Source: Solirubrobacteraceae bacterium (lineage in GTDB: Bacteria; Actinomycetota; Thermoleophilia; Solirubrobacterales; Solirubrobacteraceae). From it: a stretch of 64,000 nucleotides of DNA. This document shows positions 61,358 through 64,000 of this stretch, piece by piece (position 1 is the first letter of the stretch; the number at the start of each line of letters is the position of its first letter). The DNA is taken from assembly GCA_025449845.1 (NCBI GenBank), contig JANWIP010000017.1, positions 1 to 64,000 of the forward strand, given 5' to 3'. Both the position numbers and the translations under genes were made by a program. Under the pieces are notes generated by a model. That model searched no databases. It saw only the letters and a program-made list of their open reading frames with translations, and was not told the origin of the DNA.

Positions 61358-63833
61358 GGCGCTTTCCTTCCTTGTTGTTTCCCTGCGTGTCGTTGCCGTG
61401 CGCGTCGTTGACGATCGACAGCGCTCGCCGATAGCCCCCCGCGAGGCGCTCCAAGGCGCTCTCCCAGGTGCGCTCGCCCACGGCGCTCAGCGCGGCGGTA
61501 GCCAGGCGCTGGCGCAGCAGCGGGGAGCCGGACAGCTCCAGCAGGCACTGGGCCAGCGCCTGAGGATCGGGCTCGCAGAGCAGGCCATCGACACCGGGGC
61601 GCACCAGCGATAGCGGACCGCCTCGCGCGAGCGCCACGACCGGCAGGCCGCTGGCCTGGGCCTCGAGGATGACCTGGCCGAAGGTGTCGGTGGCACTGGG
61701 GAACAGGAAGATGTCGGCACTGGCGTAGGCCTGCGCCAGCTCACGGCCTGCGAGCCAGCCGAGGAAGGTGGCATTCTGGCCGAGGCGCTCGCGCAGGTGC
61801 TCCTGCTCGGGGCCGCCGCCGGCGAGCACCAGGTGCAGCCGCGGGTCGCGTCTGTGAGCCTCCAGGAAGGCCTCGGCCAGCAGCTCCGAGCCCTTCTCGC
61901 GCGTTATGCGCCCGGCGTACAGGACATTGATGGCGCCTGGCAGCCGCAGCTCCCCGCGCAGCGAAGGGTCGAAGCGGGCGGTGTCCACACCCCGATCCCA
62001 GCGCGCTGTGCGTTGGTCGCTCACGCCGAGCTGCGCCAGCGCCTCATCGGAGGCCGGACTGGGGGAGAGGACGAGGTTACAGGCGTTGTAGAAGGAACGC
62101 ACCGCCAGGTCCATTGCACTCGCCACGCGCGCATCTTGTGAACGCAATGCGGCGTAGGCGGTGAGCTCTGTGTGGTAACTGCCCACCAGCGGCAGTCGCA
62201 GACCGCGTGCCACTAGCGCCCCGGCGATTCCGACCGGGCCGGGAGAGCAGACGTGGATCGCGTCGAAGCGGCCTTCGGCGAGCGTCTCCACCGCGACCGT
62301 CAGGCTGGGCACGCCGATCTTGAGGCCTGGATAGAAAGGCACCTCGATCTCGGCCACGGCCGACAGGCGCCGGTCGACATCGGCGTCGGTGCCGATCACC
62401 TCGATCTCAAAGCCGCGCACTCCGCGCTCGCGGATCTCCTCGATCGTGCGCGTCACGCCGTGCGTGCTGCCGATGCCATCGGCCAGGATCGCCACGCGCG
62501 GCGTCTCGTCCTCGCGCGCGTCGAGCTTGGCCTTCTCGTTGCCCAGGAACGCGGTCGCGGGGGCGTATGGGATCGCGGCGATGCAGCCTTCGAACACGCC
62601 CGTTGCGGCGGCCATGAGATCGGGGGCGCCGTCGGGGGCGTTCTCGCAGGCGCCTTCGGGGGAGGTGTTTTCGGAGGCGCCTTCGATGGCGCAGACCACC
62701 TCACCGATCGCGGCCCGCAGTTTGCGCTCGTGTGCGCGCGAGGCCCGCCGGTAGAGGTCGGAGTGGCTGAAGTGCTCTTGCTGCATATAGGCGATCAGCC
62801 CGCGCTCGTCGAGGTGGTCGAGTTCCACGGCGCTCAGCCAGGCGCGCAGCAGCTGCCGGGCATCCTCAGGCGTCAGGTCGTTGCCGGTGGCCCCCTGACG
62901 CGCGTCGCCCTCGCACAGCAGTCGCTGCATCATCAGCATCACCGCACGGGGGTTGGGTCCGAGCTCGCCCTTGGCCATGCGCGGTTCGCCCTCGGCCGCG
63001 CGCGGTTCGCCCTTGGCCACGCCCTCGGCCATGCACGGTTCGCCCTCGTGCCCGGCCAGACGCTCCCCCACGGCGCCGCTGCCGAGCGCGCGGGCGGCGA
63101 GGGCGATGGCGGCGTGCGCCCACTTGGCGGCGCTGCCCTGGGCCCCGCGAGCAACCCCTTCGCCGGCTCGCAGGTAATCGAGATACTCAGCCGGTGTCGC
63201 AGCCCAGGGCGCTTCGGTGAAGGTGCGCCCAATATCGACCCCGGCGTGATCGTCGCTACCGCCGATGCCGATCCCCTCGCGCGTGCCGATGTAGATGGCG
63301 GCCGGCCGATTGAGCTCACGGGCGCGCGAGCCGTTGCGTACCTCCCAGATTCCGAATAGGTCGGCCAGATGCCGGCGGTGGCGCGCCGTCAGTGGGGCGC
63401 CGACGTTGTAGTAAGGGTGCGCAAGCGCACAGACGATGTCGTTGCCGTGCAGATACTCGGCGCACTCCTCAACATTGCCGCTGTGAGCCTGTAGCCATTC
63501 GTGGTCTTCGGGCGTAATGCCGTAACAAAGCACGTGCACCGCCTGAGGCTGGCCGCGAAAAGAGGTCGTCAGCTCCTCTGAGATGAATACGTCGCAGCGC
63601 TCGGCGATCTGCAGCACCCCGTCGATGGTGTCGTGGTCGGTGATCGTGACGAAGTCCATACCGCGCCGCTTGGCCAGCTCGTAGACCTCTTCGGGCGGGG
63701 TGGCACACTCGGGCAGTCCAACAGCGCGCTGCACGCCTAGCCGCGATTCCTGGGAGGCCGTGGAGTGACAGTGCAGATCCACGCGCGACCTTGAAGGCTC
63801 GCTTGCCGTTAGCTTGAGATCCGAGGCTGTCAT
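61347..63833 (-). CDS. PHP-domain / GT4 glycosyltransferase fusion
   Basis: 828 residues. N-terminal PHP metal-dependent phosphoesterase domain: VDLHCHSTAS (H21, H23), TITDHDTIDG (D66-D68), CALAHPYYN and GIGGSDDHAG keep the metal-binding set. A helical linker (~235-400) includes GEPRMAKGE-type repeats. The GT4 domain starts RVAILADGIGSTHGVTRTIE and shows GSYHTELTAYA, VLYAGRITREKGSELLAEAF and SATDTFGQVILEAQASGLPV (nucleotide-sugar site). It is coupled to the DUF2334 deacetylase and preceded by a PHO-type array, suggesting a sugar or glycolipid product made when phosphate is scarce (inference). Confidence 0.85.
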   Translation of the reverse strand: MTASDLKLTASEPSRSRVDLHCHSTASQESRLGVQRAVGLPECATPPEEVYELAKRRGMDFVTITDHDTIDGVLQIAERCDVFISEELTTSFRGQPQAVHVLCYGITPEDHEWLQAHSGNVEECAEYLHGNDIVCALAHPYYNVGAPLTARHRRHLADLFGIWEVRNGSRARELNRPAAIYIGTREGIGIGGSDDHAGVDIGRTFTEAPWAATPAEYLDYLRAGEGVARGAQGSAAKWAHAAIALAARALGSGAVGERLAGHEGEPCMAEGVAKGEPRAAEGEPRMAKGELGPNPRAVMLMMQRLLCEGDARQGATGNDLTPEDARQLLRAWLSAVELDHLDERGLIAYMQQEHFSHSDLYRRASRAHERKLRAAIGEVVCAIEGASENTSPEGACENAPDGAPDLMAAATGVFEGCIAAIPYAPATAFLGNEKAKLDAREDETPRVAILADGIGSTHGVTRTIEEIRERGVRGFEIEVIGTDADVDRRLSAVAEIEVPFYPGLKIGVPSLTVAVETLAEGRFDAIHVCSPGPVGIAGALVARGLRLPLVGSYHTELTAYAALRSQDARVASAMDLAVRSFYNACNLVLSPSPASDEALAQLGVSDQRTARWDRGVDTARFDPSLRGELRLPGAINVLYAGRITREKGSELLAEAFLEAHRRDPRLHLVLAGGGPEQEHLRERLGQNATFLGWLAGRELAQAYASADIFLFPSATDTFGQVILEAQASGLPVVALARGGPLSLVRPGVDGLLCEPDPQALAQCLLELSGSPLLRQRLATAALSAVGERTWESALERLAGGYRRALSIVNDAHGNDTQGNNKEGKRHAA
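62970..63050 (-). repeat. Degenerate ~21-bp repeats coding GEPRMAKGE-type motifs
   Basis: TCGCCCTTGGCCATGCGCGG-type units repeat three to four times between the PHP and GT4 domains, coding (A)(E/K)GEP-(R/C)-(M/A)-A. They lie in a linker, so length change should be tolerated. Confidence 0.6.
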
Positions 63834-63872
63834 GACGCTGAGACTAGATTCGGCTGCAAAGCGCCACTTTTT

Positions 63873-63916
63873 GTGACGAGCCCGAGATCAGCGTGTGAAG
63901 GAGTGGTGAACGAAAG
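63873..63916 (-). promoter_or_regulatory. Four-unit PHO-box-like array before the PHP-GT4 gene
   Basis: Contiguous 11-bp units on the + strand start GTGAC (63873), GAGAT (63884), GTGAA (63895) and GTGAA (63906). In the sense of the minus-strand gene the strongest reads GTTCACCACTC-CTTCACACG. It is 40 bp upstream of the start at 63833. Confidence 0.7.
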
Positions 63917-64000
63917 TACGCCCGAGGAGCGCGATGGGCCTCCGTTTTGCGAGCATCGCGCGGTGTCCGCGGCGCGTTACCTCTTCATCGCTGGCTGCCC
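63906..64000 (+). CDS. Possible start of a divergent gene, cut by the window edge
   Basis: From GTG 63906 an open frame reads MNESTPEERDGPPFCEHRAV then SAARYLFIAGCP to the edge, with AAGGAG just upstream but at very short spacing. The hydrophobic end could begin a membrane helix. A competing frame starts at an ATG near 63942. Too short to assign. Confidence 0.25.
   Translation, partial: MNESTPEERDGPPFCEHRAVSAARYLFIAGC

Overview
The window is strongly G+C-rich with actinobacterial gene style: many GTG and a few TTG starts, ATGA/GTGA/TGATG stop-start overlaps, and secreted proteins with NHL, fibronectin-like and PD40-like repeats and lysine-rich tails. Together with the DUF2600 terpene synthase, the paired pst operons and the PHP-GT4 fusion, this suggests a Thermoleophilia/Solirubrobacterales-type actinobacterium. 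That assignment is an inference; no rRNA or other phylogenetic marker is present. I see no tRNA, rRNA, CRISPR array, transposase or prophage gene.

Layout. (1) 1-7968: a giant secreted beta-propeller protein (5' end outside the window), a giant secreted DUF11-like protein and a TetR-MarR fusion regulator. The same three-gene cassette occurs again at 31141-37515. (2) 8046-13762: a VapBC pair, then a PadR/ABC/ABC/FtsX export operon. (3) 13895-18854: an orphan DUF2600 terpene synthase, a 45-bp tandem repeat, an IclR regulator, an AT-hook-like DNA-binding protein, a small FtsH-ectodomain-like membrane protein and a CDF metal exporter. (4) 18927-23084: a zinc/manganese ABC importer with two different permeases and a Fur-family regulator. 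(5) 23005-30344: an AlkP-like membrane protein, an MMPL transporter, a YqgE/AlgH protein, a quinoprotein-like lipoprotein and a peroxiredoxin. (6) 30345-31140: a long leader region with a VapC remnant.

(7) 37491-63833 is dominated by phosphate genes: ppk1, a SixA-type phosphatase, a PhoB-like response regulator, pst operon 1 (receiver-less OmpR-type regulator, pstS, pstC, pstA, pstB, phoU), a DUF47/PhoU-like protein, pst operon 2 (pstS, pstC, pstA, pstB, lipoprotein), a divergent ftsH, a second receiver-less OmpR-type regulator, zinc-ribbon membrane proteins, a phosphoesterase-like protein with substituted catalytic positions, and a PHP-glycosyltransferase fusion with a DUF2334 deacetylase.

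The most striking signal is a family of direct repeats phased at 11 bp (GTGAA-type on the + strand, TTCAC-type in the sense of the minus-strand genes). They lie upstream of both receiver-less regulators, both pstS genes and the glycosyltransferase. They look like multi-unit PHO boxes and tie these loci into one regulon. No histidine kinase is visible, and two of the three PhoB-like proteins have only the DNA-binding domain. This regulatory wiring and the duplicated surface-protein cassette are the best candidates for undescribed biology here.
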